15,424 nucleotides of DNA, taken from JAQGMO01 sp050954505. GTDB lineage: Bacteria > Pseudomonadota > Gammaproteobacteria > Burkholderiales > Burkholderiaceae_D. Below, piece after piece: positions 1-7,801 of this stretch; the first letter of the stretch is position 1; each line of letters opens with the position of its first letter. The stretch is from contig JBPBPY010000387.1 of the NCBI GenBank assembly GCA_050954505.1, positions 1 to 15,424 on the forward strand, read 5' to 3'. Under the pieces are notes generated by a model. The model was not told where the DNA came from and made no database searches. It worked only from the letters and a program-made list of their open reading frames with translations. A program made the translations under genes and the position numbers.

Positions 1-3000
1 GCAACCGTGGCCGCGGCGCCGGACCAGGCCAGTGCCATTGGCCCGGCCCATGCCGGCGCCCAGGTCGAATCCTTGTTCATCGAGATACTTGACCGCGCCC
101 GCCCTGCGCACCAGAACTGGTTCGAGCGCATCTTCATGCAGCAAACGCAGCCATCGATCTTTCAACACCAGGCGGGAAAAACCGGGCCGGCCCTGGCGAC
201 GGCCCTTGAACGCTTCAAGCACACGGTGCTCAAGGACATTGCCACCGGCCGGCCGGTGGCAGGCGCAACCGCGTTACCCAGCAAGACGATGGCTGCCCTG
301 CGCACCCGGTTGCTGGCGCAGGTGGCCACGGCAATCCAGACACGGCTGGCTCCGGGCAACCTGGCTCTGGTGCGTAAAGCCCTGGTGCAGGCGCTGTTTG
401 CCGAGACGCCCTTGTTCCAGACCGGCAGCCCGCATGAAGACCATGACCAGCCCGCCAGCCTTGCCGGCATGCTGAGCCGGCTGCTGAGCGCCGAAGTCTC
501 GCCGGAGCTCGCGCAGCTGGTCGAAGAAAATCTGCTGGCCCGCTTGCCGCGCGCCGGCCAGGCACATGCCGGCCCGGTCCTGTCTGCGGCGATGGGCACT
601 GCACTGATCGAACTGGTGTATTGCCTCGAAGCGGACACCCCGCCATTGGATGAGGCAATCAAAAGCCGGTTTCGTGAACGCTTGCCGCAGGCGATCAGTT
701 CCCACCCATCGATCATGCAGCTCGAGGTACGCTGGTTCGCCCTGGCCATGCAGCCGTACTGTCCACCCGAGCGCACCCAGGACATCGCCAATTTGCGGCA
801 GGCCGTCATGACCTGGTGCGCCGGCAGGCAGATGGATGAATCGCTGCTTGAATCCTGTGCAGCGAAATGGCTGTTGAACGGCGCCGCCGAAGGCCTTGGG
901 CCATCAAGCACTGCGCAGCACCGGCTGCATCTGGAGGTCTTTCGCAATTACCTGCTGGACCAGTTGCGTGCCCTGCTGCTGACCCGCAGCGGCGCCCTTC
1001 ATCCGGCGTTCGACGATTCGGGCATCCTTGAGCCTGATGGCTTCCTGGCCAGCATGCTGCAGCCGCACTGCCGCCCGGCGCAGCTGCAACAGCAGTTGGT
1101 CGACCTGCTCATCGAACTGCTGATGCGCAACAAGTTGACCGAGCCGGAGCATATCGATACCGCACTGGAGAAAATCTGTTCAGGTGAATTCGACCTGCAG
1201 ACATCGCTGCCGACGCTCGATCGACTCGGCATCGGGGGTTTGGCAAAACAGCTGGTGGCGCGCGGATTTGCCATCCAGCGTCTGCTGGAAAACACCGTCG
1301 ACTGGCTCCCTTCCAGCCATCTCGAGGTGCTCATTCATGATTATCAGGTCCTGGTCCCCGAGCACCGCAATGCAGTGCGGGAAACCCTTCGCCTGGAATT
1401 CGAAGCCGACTTGATGGCCTGCGTGCAAAAACCGCTGTGCGCACTGTTTCGTACCGTGGACTACGATACCTGGGCCCGCGAGGAACTCGCCCGTGTGCTG
1501 CAGCAGCATGCACCCGGCCAGGTCGCCGCGCCGGGCGCATTGCAGCGCCTGCTCGGCGTGCTCAAGCAGCAACTCGCCGGCAGGGATTTCGTCCTGCAAG
1601 AGGTACTCTGGCATCGACGCAACAATGGCCGCATCCTGCCAGCACACGAAATCTTGCAGTGGCGTGGCACCATCGAGCCGGTGGAAACACTGGTCAAGGA
1701 ACTGTTTCCCCAGCTCGGGCAGGATGCTGCCGCAAAACTGGCACAGGCATTCATGCTGTGCAAATTCGAACAGTCGCCAGAACGGTCTTTGCTGGCCTGC
1801 ATGCCGATATTCAGTTCGCTTGGCAAGGAGCTCAACGAACTGGCCAGCAATGCAGCGAAGGTGCAGGATCGGCGCTTCGCTGAGTTGAGGTTCCTCCTGC
1901 CGAACAGCCAGCGCCATGCGTTTCCCGACGACAGCCGCTTGCAGCAGTATGAAAAATGGTCGGCGCAGCAATTGGACAAGGCGATCAAACTGCAATCGCA
2001 CAAGCTGTTCAGTCACCTCGATGGCAGCAAATTCCGCGATGCGCTGGTGCAGAACATCATCCGCGTATTTTTTGCCACCTTGCGCAGCCGCGACGGCAAT
2101 GGCGGCATCTGGCATGCGGAGATCAGCGACCCCGTCTCGGCGATCTTGCAGCAGCCGACCCGCAGTGCGCTGAACCGCCAGGCAGCGATTGCAGCCGTGA
2201 TCAGCCGCCCTTATGCCGAACTCGGCAACGCCACGATAACGGCCCTGGCAAGCAACATCGCCGCCATCGATGTCGCCCATGTGCGCGATGAAAGCATGCG
2301 CGCCGACATCGGTGTGGCGAGCCGGGACTGGCCGCCGATGCGAACTGGCGTCAACCAGCTGCTGCAGCACTGGAAAGGCTTGCAACTGCGTTTTGATGAC
2401 GCCGCGCTCGTGACCCATTTGAAGCGGCGTGATGCAATGGTGGTGATGATGAAAAAGTTTCAGGGCACAACCCTGTTCGAACCCTATGTCACCGCCAACC
2501 TGCCGTTCCTGCGCCGTGCCGATCTGGTCGATCTGTTGCACGAGATCGATGCCGGCACGCTGCAGGTGGCAGCGGACTTCAAAGCCCGACTCACGGTTGC
2601 CAAGGCGTATTTCGACTGGATGGCGCCTGCGCTGGGACTGGCGCTCCCCGCCCAGGATGAAGAAAGCAGCGCGGCGGCATTGCAGCAAGACGATCTGCAG
2701 GACGACCTGCTGAAATTTTTTGTCTGTTCGGTGGCGCCGGACAAGGCCGTGCTGCTGCGTGTTACCGACCTGCTGGCGCTGAATGCAGCCAGCCATGAAC
2801 AGGGCAAGGTGCTCGAGTCGTTCAAGGTCATTGAATTTGCTGCAGCAACCTCGCCCCGGCAAAAGTCGAGCTCGAACGACATCGACCTGCCGTTCCTGCG
2901 CCGTGCAACGCTGCCGGCATATGTCAGTGCAATGCTCAAACCGAATTTTTCCATTGCATCGGATGTGGCAGACGCCACGCTGGCCATGCTGACCAAGGCG

Positions 3001-3805
3001 CTGTCGGCGCGCGCCATTGCCTTGTCCGGGCCACGGCGAAAGCTGTTTGGCGATGTCATCCACCGCACCATTGCCCGGCCTGCCAACCGGGTCGATATTC
3101 CCATCGCCGACAAGAAGGCACTGCTGGACGAGATGCGTGATGGTACCTACGCCATACTGGCCACGGAAATCTCGGCCAGGTTCAGGGAGTTGAAGAAGTT
3201 TGCCAGCGCGGCTTCCATCAGCTGCTCATCTGCCGGCCCGGATCGCGGCGCCGATGCCGCGCTTGCGCCAGCCTCCGGCGGCACTGCGTCATTCATGGCG
3301 CGGGACGAGAATGAAAACCTGGTCAAGCTGACGTTGACTGCGACGCAGTTCCAGCAGGGCATGTCGGCACCATTGCTCGCTGCCATCCAGACGCTGGTAC
3401 AGCAGGTACAGGAAATGTTCAAAGTCGGTCGAACTCGACGACCTGCCCCAACGGCACGATGTGTATCATCTTTTTGCCATGCTGTTCGCCAAGCTCTCGA
3501 GTACCGATGCGCTGGGCTACCACTCTCAGGCCGAAACCCTCACCTTGCCCAATGGCCGGCCTGGACTGGTGGGCGGGGACAACGTCGCCGTGGCGCAGTT
3601 TCGCCTGCTTGCGGCTTACTGCCTGTCCCAGGCACTGGCCGATGGCAAGGCAATCGTGCCCGGCCCCCTGCGGGCCTCGATGCTCAAGTCGCTCGACCAT
3701 CTGCTGCTGTCGACCCATTGCTCGGGCGTGATTGCCTACAGCATGTATGTCGATGGACGCGACAGCGGCAACCGGGCCATGCATTCGCTGTATCCCGCCG
3801 GCTAG
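1..3805 (+). CDS. Very large protein of unknown function, 5'-partial, with an apparent frameshift near 3421
   Basis: I do not recognise this gene. The frame is open from base 1 (a GTG at 7 is the first possible start, but no ribosome binding site can be seen), so the true start probably lies outside the window. The first frame encodes about 1,138 residues of leucine- and alanine-rich, probably mostly helical protein without an obvious membrane segment. Near 3418-3424 the coding signal jumps by one base. The first frame runs on to a stop at 3939, but its tail becomes rich in Arg, Pro, Cys and Trp, typical of a shadow frame. The next frame reads KSVELDDLPQRHDVYHLF from 3422 and ends at a TAG at 3803-3805 with ordinary composition. 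One extra A in the TTCAAAG context would explain it, giving a repaired C-terminal part of about 127 residues. A motif LPFLRRA occurs twice (near residues 832 and 961 counted from the GTG). A large effector-like or repeat protein is possible, but this is a guess. Confidence 0.6.
2498..2906 (+). repeat. Exact 22-bp direct repeat pair inside the large unknown gene
   Basis: The same 22 bases occur at 2498-2519 and 2885-2906, 387 bp (129 codons) apart and in the same frame. Both encode LPFLRRA. The residues that follow are only loosely similar (both have an Ala-Asp-rich helix about 20 residues on), which fits an old internal duplication. A weaker relative, LPTLDRL, lies near residue 401. Confidence 0.6.
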
Positions 3806-4293
3806 AAGTCTGTGCAGGCCGCATTGGCTGGCAGCGCGATCAGGCAGCGCAGGCTGGCAACATGCTCAGGCAGTCTCGGTACGATCAAGCTTGCGCAGGT
3901 GCGTTTGATGTCGGCATGCTTAGATGGCGGCATGGCTGATCATGGAGCGGATGACTGGCCGACCAACGGCGAGATGCCGAAAACCGCAGCCAGTGTGCTT
4001 GCTTCCTGGTTATGTCTGCATGCCAGCGCGCGGGTTTTGCCGACCCTGGATTCGATGCCTGATTACAACAAAAATCAATAAATCGGCTGTCGGGATTGTC
4101 AAACAAGTTCATTCGTGGAATGCTTGAATGTAGAAAAATGAAACATTCAGCAAATTCAACGTCACAAACAATTCGCCTGGCGCGGTCATTTTGTGCGTTG
4201 TCCGCATCAAACCAAACTTCACGACCAGAACCCGATGCTGCATGGATTCCTTGCTGCGGAGGCTGGCTGGCGTTAGCAGCAGGCAAGCTTCAT
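3806..4293. other. Non-coding stretch between the large unknown gene and the porin gene
   Basis: No convincing gene is present. Short frames on both strands have unnatural composition and no ribosome binding site. The right half (about 4060-4220) is clearly more AT-rich than its surroundings, as expected for a promoter region of the porin gene. It holds a TTGTCA at 4096-4101 that could serve as a -35 box, although no good -10 lies at standard distance. It also holds the inverted repeat listed separately. No terminator for the upstream gene was seen. Confidence 0.5.
4125..4149. promoter_or_regulatory. Inverted repeat TGAATGT-N11-ACATTCA upstream of the porin gene
   Basis: Perfect 7-bp inverted repeat with arms at 4125-4131 and 4143-4149 around an AT-rich 11-bp centre, about 155 bp upstream of the porin start. 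Its size and symmetry fit an operator for a dimeric regulator or a UTR hairpin. No family-specific motif is recognised. Confidence 0.3.
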
Positions 4294-4298
4294 AGGAA
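4294..4298 (+). promoter_or_regulatory. Ribosome binding site of the porin gene
   Basis: AGGAA sits five bases before the ATG at 4304. The downstream in-frame ATGs at 4328 and 4373 have no comparable motif, so this site decides the start even though it gives an unusually long signal sequence. Confidence 0.55.
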
Positions 4299-4303
4299 CC
4301 GGC

Positions 4304-5503
4304 ATGGAAAACGCGACACCAAAAACGATGCTTCCTCGTTGCAGGAGCGGCACGACCTGCGGCACTGGCGCGATGCCGGCGCGCTGCCGGTTTGCCGGGA
4401 TTGCCGCGTTCGCCGCGTTCGCCCTGACCGTCTGCCTGCCCGTGACAACGCAGGCCCAGTCAGCCCTGACCGTGTATGGCGTTGCCGACGTCAGCGTGCG
4501 CCATCTGACCAATGCCAACGGTGGCGATGTGCTGGCACTTTCGCCTGGCGGTCTGCAGGGCAGCCGTGTCGGCTTCAAGGGCACGGAAGACCTGGGCGCC
4601 GGCTTGAAGGCGCAGTTCGTGCTGGAGAGCGGGTTCGTGGTCGACACCGGTGCCTCGGACCAGCAAGGCCAGCTGTTCGGTCGCCAGGCCTGGGTCAGTG
4701 TTGGCGATGAAGCCCATGGCACGCTCAGCGCAGGGCGCATCTACGGTGTGCCGTTTACCTTCCTGGGCATTTACGATCCGCTCTGGATCGGCAATTACCT
4801 CGAGAGTTCCTACCTGCCGCGCATCGTCGGCACACGCTTCGATAATTCGCTGGCCTATTCCTACCGCCTTGGCGGCTTCGACCTGCAACTGGTGCATGCC
4901 TTTGGAGAACAGGCCGGGGATGGCAGAAAAGGCGCAAGTTCCGCGCTCGGCCTGCAGTATGCCACGGCAAACCTGACCTTTGGCGGCGTGGCGCAACGCT
5001 CGCTGGACGCCAATGAAAAAGCGCTGACCATTCTCGGTGCCGGTGCGAACTACAAACTGGGCCGGGCAACGCTGTATGTGCTGTATGTGAATGCCCGCCG
5101 CGAAGCGGGTTTCGCCGTCATCCAGGGACCGGGCCAAGCTCTGGCCAACACCAGTTTGCTGGGCAACGCCAACACCGCGCTGGGTCCGGCCACCCAGACC
5201 GGCAGCCGTACCGATTCGTATGCATCGGCCGGGGTTGGCTACCAGATTGGTCCGGCCATCTATCTGACTGCCGGCATGGCCATCGACAATGTGCGCAATG
5301 CGGCCGCCGACACCGGCGGCAAGATTCGCACTGGCTACCTGGTGGCCAACTACGCATTTTCCAAACGCACCGATGTGTACATTGCCGCCGACCGCAACCT
5401 GCTCAGTGGCGCTTCCGTCACCGACCCCAACAATCCCGTGCTCGGTTTCGGCGGCCAGTCGAACCGCACCGGCATTGGTGTCGGCTTGCGCACCCGCTTC
5501 TGA
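4304..5503 (+). CDS. Outer-membrane porin, Gram-negative (Burkholderiales) porin_4 type
   Basis: Predicted trimeric 16-strand beta-barrel porin that lets small hydrophilic solutes cross the outer membrane. The 399-residue product carries a long N-terminal export signal: a basic stretch, then a hydrophobic core (AGIAAFAAFALTVCLPV, residues 31-47) and a likely cleavage after TTQA (residue 51). The mature part starts QSALTVYGVAD, the classic opening of this family, and continues with SRVGFKGTEDLGAGLKAQF and RQAWVSVGDEAHGTLSAGR, both family hallmarks. The protein ends in an aromatic residue (GVGLRTRF), the C-terminal signature recognised by the BAM assembly machinery. Length is usual for the family. 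The start at 4304 has a ribosome binding site; a start at Met24 (4373) would give a more typical 28-residue signal peptide but lacks one. The gene appears monocistronic, and substrate specificity cannot be read from sequence. Confidence 0.92.
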   Translation: MENATPKTMLPRCRSGTTCGTGAMPARCRFAGIAAFAAFALTVCLPVTTQAQSALTVYGVADVSVRHLTNANGGDVLALSPGGLQGSRVGFKGTEDLGAGLKAQFVLESGFVVDTGASDQQGQLFGRQAWVSVGDEAHGTLSAGRIYGVPFTFLGIYDPLWIGNYLESSYLPRIVGTRFDNSLAYSYRLGGFDLQLVHAFGEQAGDGRKGASSALGLQYATANLTFGGVAQRSLDANEKALTILGAGANYKLGRATLYVLYVNARREAGFAVIQGPGQALANTSLLGNANTALGPATQTGSRTDSYASAGVGYQIGPAIYLTAGMAIDNVRNAAADTGGKIRTGYLVANYAFSKRTDVYIAADRNLLSGASVTDPNNPVLGFGGQSNRTGIGVGLRTRF

Positions 5504-5524
5504 GGCCGAGGTCCGGACGCGCCA

Positions 5525-5653
5525 GCCGATTCCAGCAGCCGATTCCGGCATCCGGTTCCGGCATCTTCTTCCGGCACTTGATTCCGGCATCCGATCCCGA
5601 CATTCGGTCCCCGGCCTCCAGTACCGGCATCGGATTTCCATCGGCTCCCGCCA
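5525..5653. repeat. Degenerate 13-bp tandem repeat array downstream of the porin
   Basis: About ten head-to-tail units with consensus near TCCGATTCCGGCA begin 21 bp after the porin stop. Unit starts are near 5525, 5538, 5551, 5564, 5577, 5590, 5603, 5616, 5630 and 5641. Most units are exactly 13 bp; one is 14 and one is 11. The first five differ at only a few positions and divergence grows to the right. The period is not a multiple of three and the array is outside any credible gene, so it is a non-coding minisatellite, probably spread by replication slippage. Confidence 0.75.
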
Positions 5654-5831
5654 TCTGCTTCCTGCTGCACCACAACCGGCGCACCGCAATGCATATCACG
5701 GCAAGCACATGATTACCCATCATGGTGCGCCGCGCCCAAGTTCAATGCGCCGCATGCCAGGTGAATCGGGCGCATCACGCCGTTGCCGCCCTGGCGCGCC
5801 AATCATTCCATCGGCGTTTTCCTGGCCGCAC

Positions 5832-5865
5832 AAAGGGCGGCGCAAAGGTGAACTCGCCGCTTTTT
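5832..5865 (+). terminator. Possible Rho-independent terminator
   Basis: GCGGCG (5837-5842) pairs with CGCCGC (5855-5860), and five T residues follow immediately. The AAAGG before the left arm can also pair with the T-run, extending the stem to about 11 bp with two G-U pairs and making it potentially bidirectional. The 12-base loop is long. It lies about 330 bp after the porin stop, so it may end a long 3' UTR that includes the 13-bp array. Confidence 0.4.
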
Positions 5866-6052
5866 GCAAGACAAGCTGCGGCCTTCCAATCGAGTCCAGT
5901 CCGGTCTGGTGCAACGTCACTTCAAGCTCGACCTCGAGTCCATTCACGCCATTTCCTGCGCCAGGGCGGCAGGGCTGGGCCAGGCATGTTCACCGGTTGG
6001 TATGGAACTTGCAGGAATTGTTATAAATCCTGTTGAACCGGTTTCGATTCCG

Positions 6053-6080
6053 CGGGTCTGCCGGGAGACTCGGCAGCCCG
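6053..6080 (+). promoter_or_regulatory. Hairpin just upstream of the amidase start
   Basis: CGGGTCTGCCG (6053-6063) pairs with CGGCAGCCCG (6071-6080) over 10 base pairs with one bulged T and a seven-base loop. No T-run follows, so it is not a classic terminator. It ends about 20 bases before the ATG at 6100 and would lie in the 5' UTR if transcription starts upstream of 6050. Confidence 0.3.
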
Positions 6081-6099
6081 GTGCCGCAATTTAGCCAGA

Positions 6100-7392
6100 A
6101 TGAAAATAATGACCTTGACTCGTCTCGTGGTTGATCCCGGTACAACCGACGGCGCCAGGCTGGCCCGGCCCGTGGTGGATGCATCCAGTGCGCGCTGTTT
6201 CATGCCCTATCCGGCGCCGGACCCGGTGCTGGCCCTGCCCGCTGCCACAGCCAATGCACCACTGCAGGGGTTGACGTTTGCCGTCAAGGATGTCATCGAT
6301 GTAGCCGGTTATCCCACCGGCAATGGCAATCCGCACAGCCTGGCCATGTCCGGCCTCAAGACCGTCAGCGCCGCCGTGGTCACCAGCCTGGCTGCAGCGG
6401 GCGCCACCTTCGTCGGCAAGGTCACCACCGATGAACTGGCGTTTTCCATGAGCGGCAGGAACACCCATTACGGCACGCCGCTCAATGGCGCTGCACCAAA
6501 ACGCATCCCGGGCGGCTCCAGTTCGGGCTCGGCGTCGGCAGTTTCGAACGGCCTGGCCGACTTCGCTCTGGGCACCGATACCGGCGGTTCCTTGCGCGCA
6601 CCGGCAAGCCACTGCGGCCTGATCGGCCTGCGTCCTTCACCGGGGCGCCTCTGCATGGCCGGCATTACCGGCCTGGCGCCGACCTTCGATGCCTGCGGCT
6701 GGCTGGCGCGCGACATCGGCACTTTTGCCCGCGTCGGCCAGGTGCTGCTGGGTCCGGATACCGCCGCGCTAGGCGCCCTGCCGCGCGTGCTGGTACCTGA
6801 AGATGTGCTGGAACTGCTGCAACCGCGCGTGCAATCCCTGTTTGCCCGCACGCTGCAAAAAATTGCCGGCGTACTGCCCGTTGCAACGGCGGTCACGGCG
6901 GCAGTGCCCTCCTTCGATACCTTGTATTGGGCCTTTCGCGTGATCCAGGGCTACCAGGCCTGGCAGCTGCACGGTGCCGCCATCACCCGCCATGGCATGC
7001 AGCTCGGTCCCGGCATCAGGGAGCGCTTCGAATGGGCCAGCCATATCAGTGCTGCGCAAATGGCGGAACACAGCGCGGTCCGCCTGCGCTTCATGGATGA
7101 TTTCGCCAGCCTGATGGGCGCCAACACCGTCATGCTGCTGCCAACCATGCCCGATATTGCGCCGCTCCTGAGTGCCAGCGATGCAGCCCTGGAAGAGTAC
7201 CGCAATGCTGCCACCCGCCTGCTGTGCCTGGCAGTGCTGTCGGGCTTTGCCCAGCTGAGCCTGCCGCTGATGCAACTTGAAGGCGCGCCGCTGGGACTAT
7301 CGCTGATCGGTCCTCCGGGCAGCGACCTGGCGCTGATCGAGCTGGGCCGCCAGCTCATGGCCACGCAGCCATGCCAGCAGCCTATGCGCTAG
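6100..7392 (+). CDS. Amidase-signature family amidase, AMI1-like (indole-3-acetamide hydrolase type)
   Basis: Cytoplasmic amide hydrolase of the amidase signature family, which uses a Ser-cisSer-Lys triad. The triad is visible: Lys63 in TFAVKD, Ser140 at the start of the SSSGS run in PGGSSSGSAS, and Ser164 in GTDTGGSLRAPAS. Spacings of 77 and 24 residues match those I recall for Arabidopsis AMI1. Other AMI1-like blocks are GNGNPHS, NTHYGTPLN, CGLIGLRPSPGR, the FDxxGWxARD motif near residue 220, and a C-terminal LGPGIRERFEWA block. The length of 430 residues is close to the roughly 425 of plant AMI1. That similarity suggests hydrolysis of indole-3-acetamide or another small aryl amide, but close homologues in bacteria are mostly uncharacterised, so the substrate is inference. 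The ATG at 6100 has only a weak ribosome binding site (AGCCAGA); ATG 6109 is an alternative. The gene seems to stand alone, 200 bp before the trpS leader. Confidence 0.88.
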   Translation: MKIMTLTRLVVDPGTTDGARLARPVVDASSARCFMPYPAPDPVLALPAATANAPLQGLTFAVKDVIDVAGYPTGNGNPHSLAMSGLKTVSAAVVTSLAAAGATFVGKVTTDELAFSMSGRNTHYGTPLNGAAPKRIPGGSSSGSASAVSNGLADFALGTDTGGSLRAPASHCGLIGLRPSPGRLCMAGITGLAPTFDACGWLARDIGTFARVGQVLLGPDTAALGALPRVLVPEDVLELLQPRVQSLFARTLQKIAGVLPVATAVTAAVPSFDTLYWAFRVIQGYQAWQLHGAAITRHGMQLGPGIRERFEWASHISAAQMAEHSAVRLRFMDDFASLMGANTVMLLPTMPDIAPLLSASDAALEEYRNAATRLLCLAVLSGFAQLSLPLMQLEGAPLGLSLIGPPGSDLALIELGRQLMATQPCQQPMR

Positions 7393-7577
7393 AAACACTG
7401 CGAGGGCTGGACGCGCACTGCAAACCAGCGCAGCTTATTTTGCCATCCTCGCTGGCGCGCTGAACAACCCTGTGCTGGTCATGGCCAGCCTGCCGGCCCG
7501 CCTTGTCCAACCTGCCGCGCTCCTTGAACGGCCGGGGCCACGCTGCAGGCGGCGTCAAATCCACCGCAGTGCAGCCA

Positions 7578-7586
7578 TGATATACT
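7578..7586 (+). promoter_or_regulatory. Extended -10 promoter of the trpS leader
   Basis: TGATATACT is an extended -10 element: TG, one base, then TATACT, which matches the consensus at five of six positions. No good -35 lies 16-18 bp upstream, but extended -10 promoters can work without one. The expected start point, about seven bases after the box, is 7593-7595 and falls on the leader ATG at 7594. Confidence 0.55.
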
Positions 7587-7593
7587 CGCCCGC

Positions 7594-7674
7594 ATGAAAT
7601 TTGCCGCTCATCCAATGACCTGTCCCGTTGCCAGCAGCCGGCTGCAAGAGCGCTGTCGTTGGTGGCGCGCCTGA
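7594..7674 (+). CDS. Putative Trp-rich leader peptide of the trpS attenuator
   Basis: A 26-codon reading frame ending RCRWWRA and then TGA. The tandem Trp codons (7660-7665) sit four codons before the stop, exactly the placement expected of a regulatory leader peptide whose translation senses charged tRNA-Trp. The last Trp codon and the stop fall inside the left part of a pause hairpin, with an antiterminator and terminator following. No Shine-Dalgarno motif precedes the ATG at 7594. The promoter geometry puts the transcript start at or next to this ATG, suggesting leaderless translation, as known for trpL of Sinorhizobium meliloti. An internal ATG at 7615 would give a 19-residue version, also without a ribosome binding site. 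The peptide's job would be the act of its translation; a further function is unknown. Confidence 0.7.
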   Translation: MKFAAHPMTCPVASSRLQERCRWWRA

Positions 7675-7716
7675 ACCGGGCGGCCAGTTTTCACGCACAA
7701 TGTTTTCGACAATGTG

Positions 7717-7746
7717 ATGCCGCCGGTCCAGGCGGCATTGCTTTTT
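7717..7746 (+). terminator. Intrinsic terminator of the trpS attenuator
   Basis: ATGCCGCC (7717-7724) and GGCGGCAT (7731-7738) form a perfect 8-bp stem with a six-base loop, extendable by two G-T pairs. Five T residues follow at 7742-7746. It stands 55 bp before the trpS start, so in its present position it can only act on transcripts heading into trpS. Confidence 0.75.
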
Positions 7747-7792
7747 CTGCAGTCGCTGCGCAAGACCGGCATCATCCGAACCCTTTCATACC

Positions 7793-7796
7793 GGAG
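7793..7796 (+). promoter_or_regulatory. Ribosome binding site of trpS
   Basis: GGAG lies five bases before the ATG at 7802 but only two before the ATG at 7799. The spacing favours 7802 as the start. Confidence 0.55.
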
Positions 7797-7801
7797 TCAT
7801 G

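Larger units (their letters stand above)
5654..6099. other. Non-coding stretch between the 13-bp array and the amidase gene
   Basis: No frame here has natural protein composition together with a ribosome binding site. The stretch contains a terminator-like hairpin (5832-5865) and a second hairpin just before the amidase start (6053-6080). A TATAAAT at 6022-6028 might be a -10 box for the amidase, but no convincing -35 was found at standard spacing. Confidence 0.45.
7594..7746 (+). promoter_or_regulatory. Ribosome-mediated transcription attenuator controlling trpS
   Basis: Four segments can be drawn. Segment 1 (7663-7671, last Trp codon to just before the stop) pairs with segment 2 (7679-7686) as a pause hairpin: TGGC with GCCA and GCC with GGC. 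Segment 2 with the preceding ACC (7675-7684, one bulged G) pairs instead with segment 3 (7719-7727) over nine base pairs as antiterminator: ACC/GGT plus GGCGGC/GCCGCC. Segment 3 (7717-7724) pairs with segment 4 (7731-7738) as terminator. Ribosome stalling at the Trp codons would cover segment 1, free segment 2, form 2:3 and let transcription reach trpS. With ample charged tRNA-Trp, 1:2 and 3:4 would form and transcription would stop. The terminated transcript would be an RNA of about 150 bases. All pairings were read by eye, with no energy calculation. Confidence 0.72.

Noticed and set aside
1180..3063. 627-codon open frame on the minus strand inside the large unknown gene
   Set aside because: Composition is dominated by Gln, Arg, Cys and His, and there is no ribosome binding site; the plus-strand frame has natural composition.
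3812..4286. Short open frames on both strands between the unknown gene and the porin
   Set aside because: They overlap each other, lack ribosome binding sites and have unnatural composition.
5525..5653. The 13-bp tandem array as a CRISPR array
   Set aside because: Units are only 13 bp, directly adjacent and without unique spacers, and no cas gene is present.
4460..5689. 409-codon open frame antisense to the porin, starting in the 13-bp array
   Set aside because: The stop-free 13-bp repeats and porin codon bias explain it; no motif or ribosome binding site.
7799..7801. ATG at 7799 as the trpS start
   Set aside because: Only two bases separate it from the GGAG; the next ATG at 7802 has better spacing. 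The difference is a single Met.
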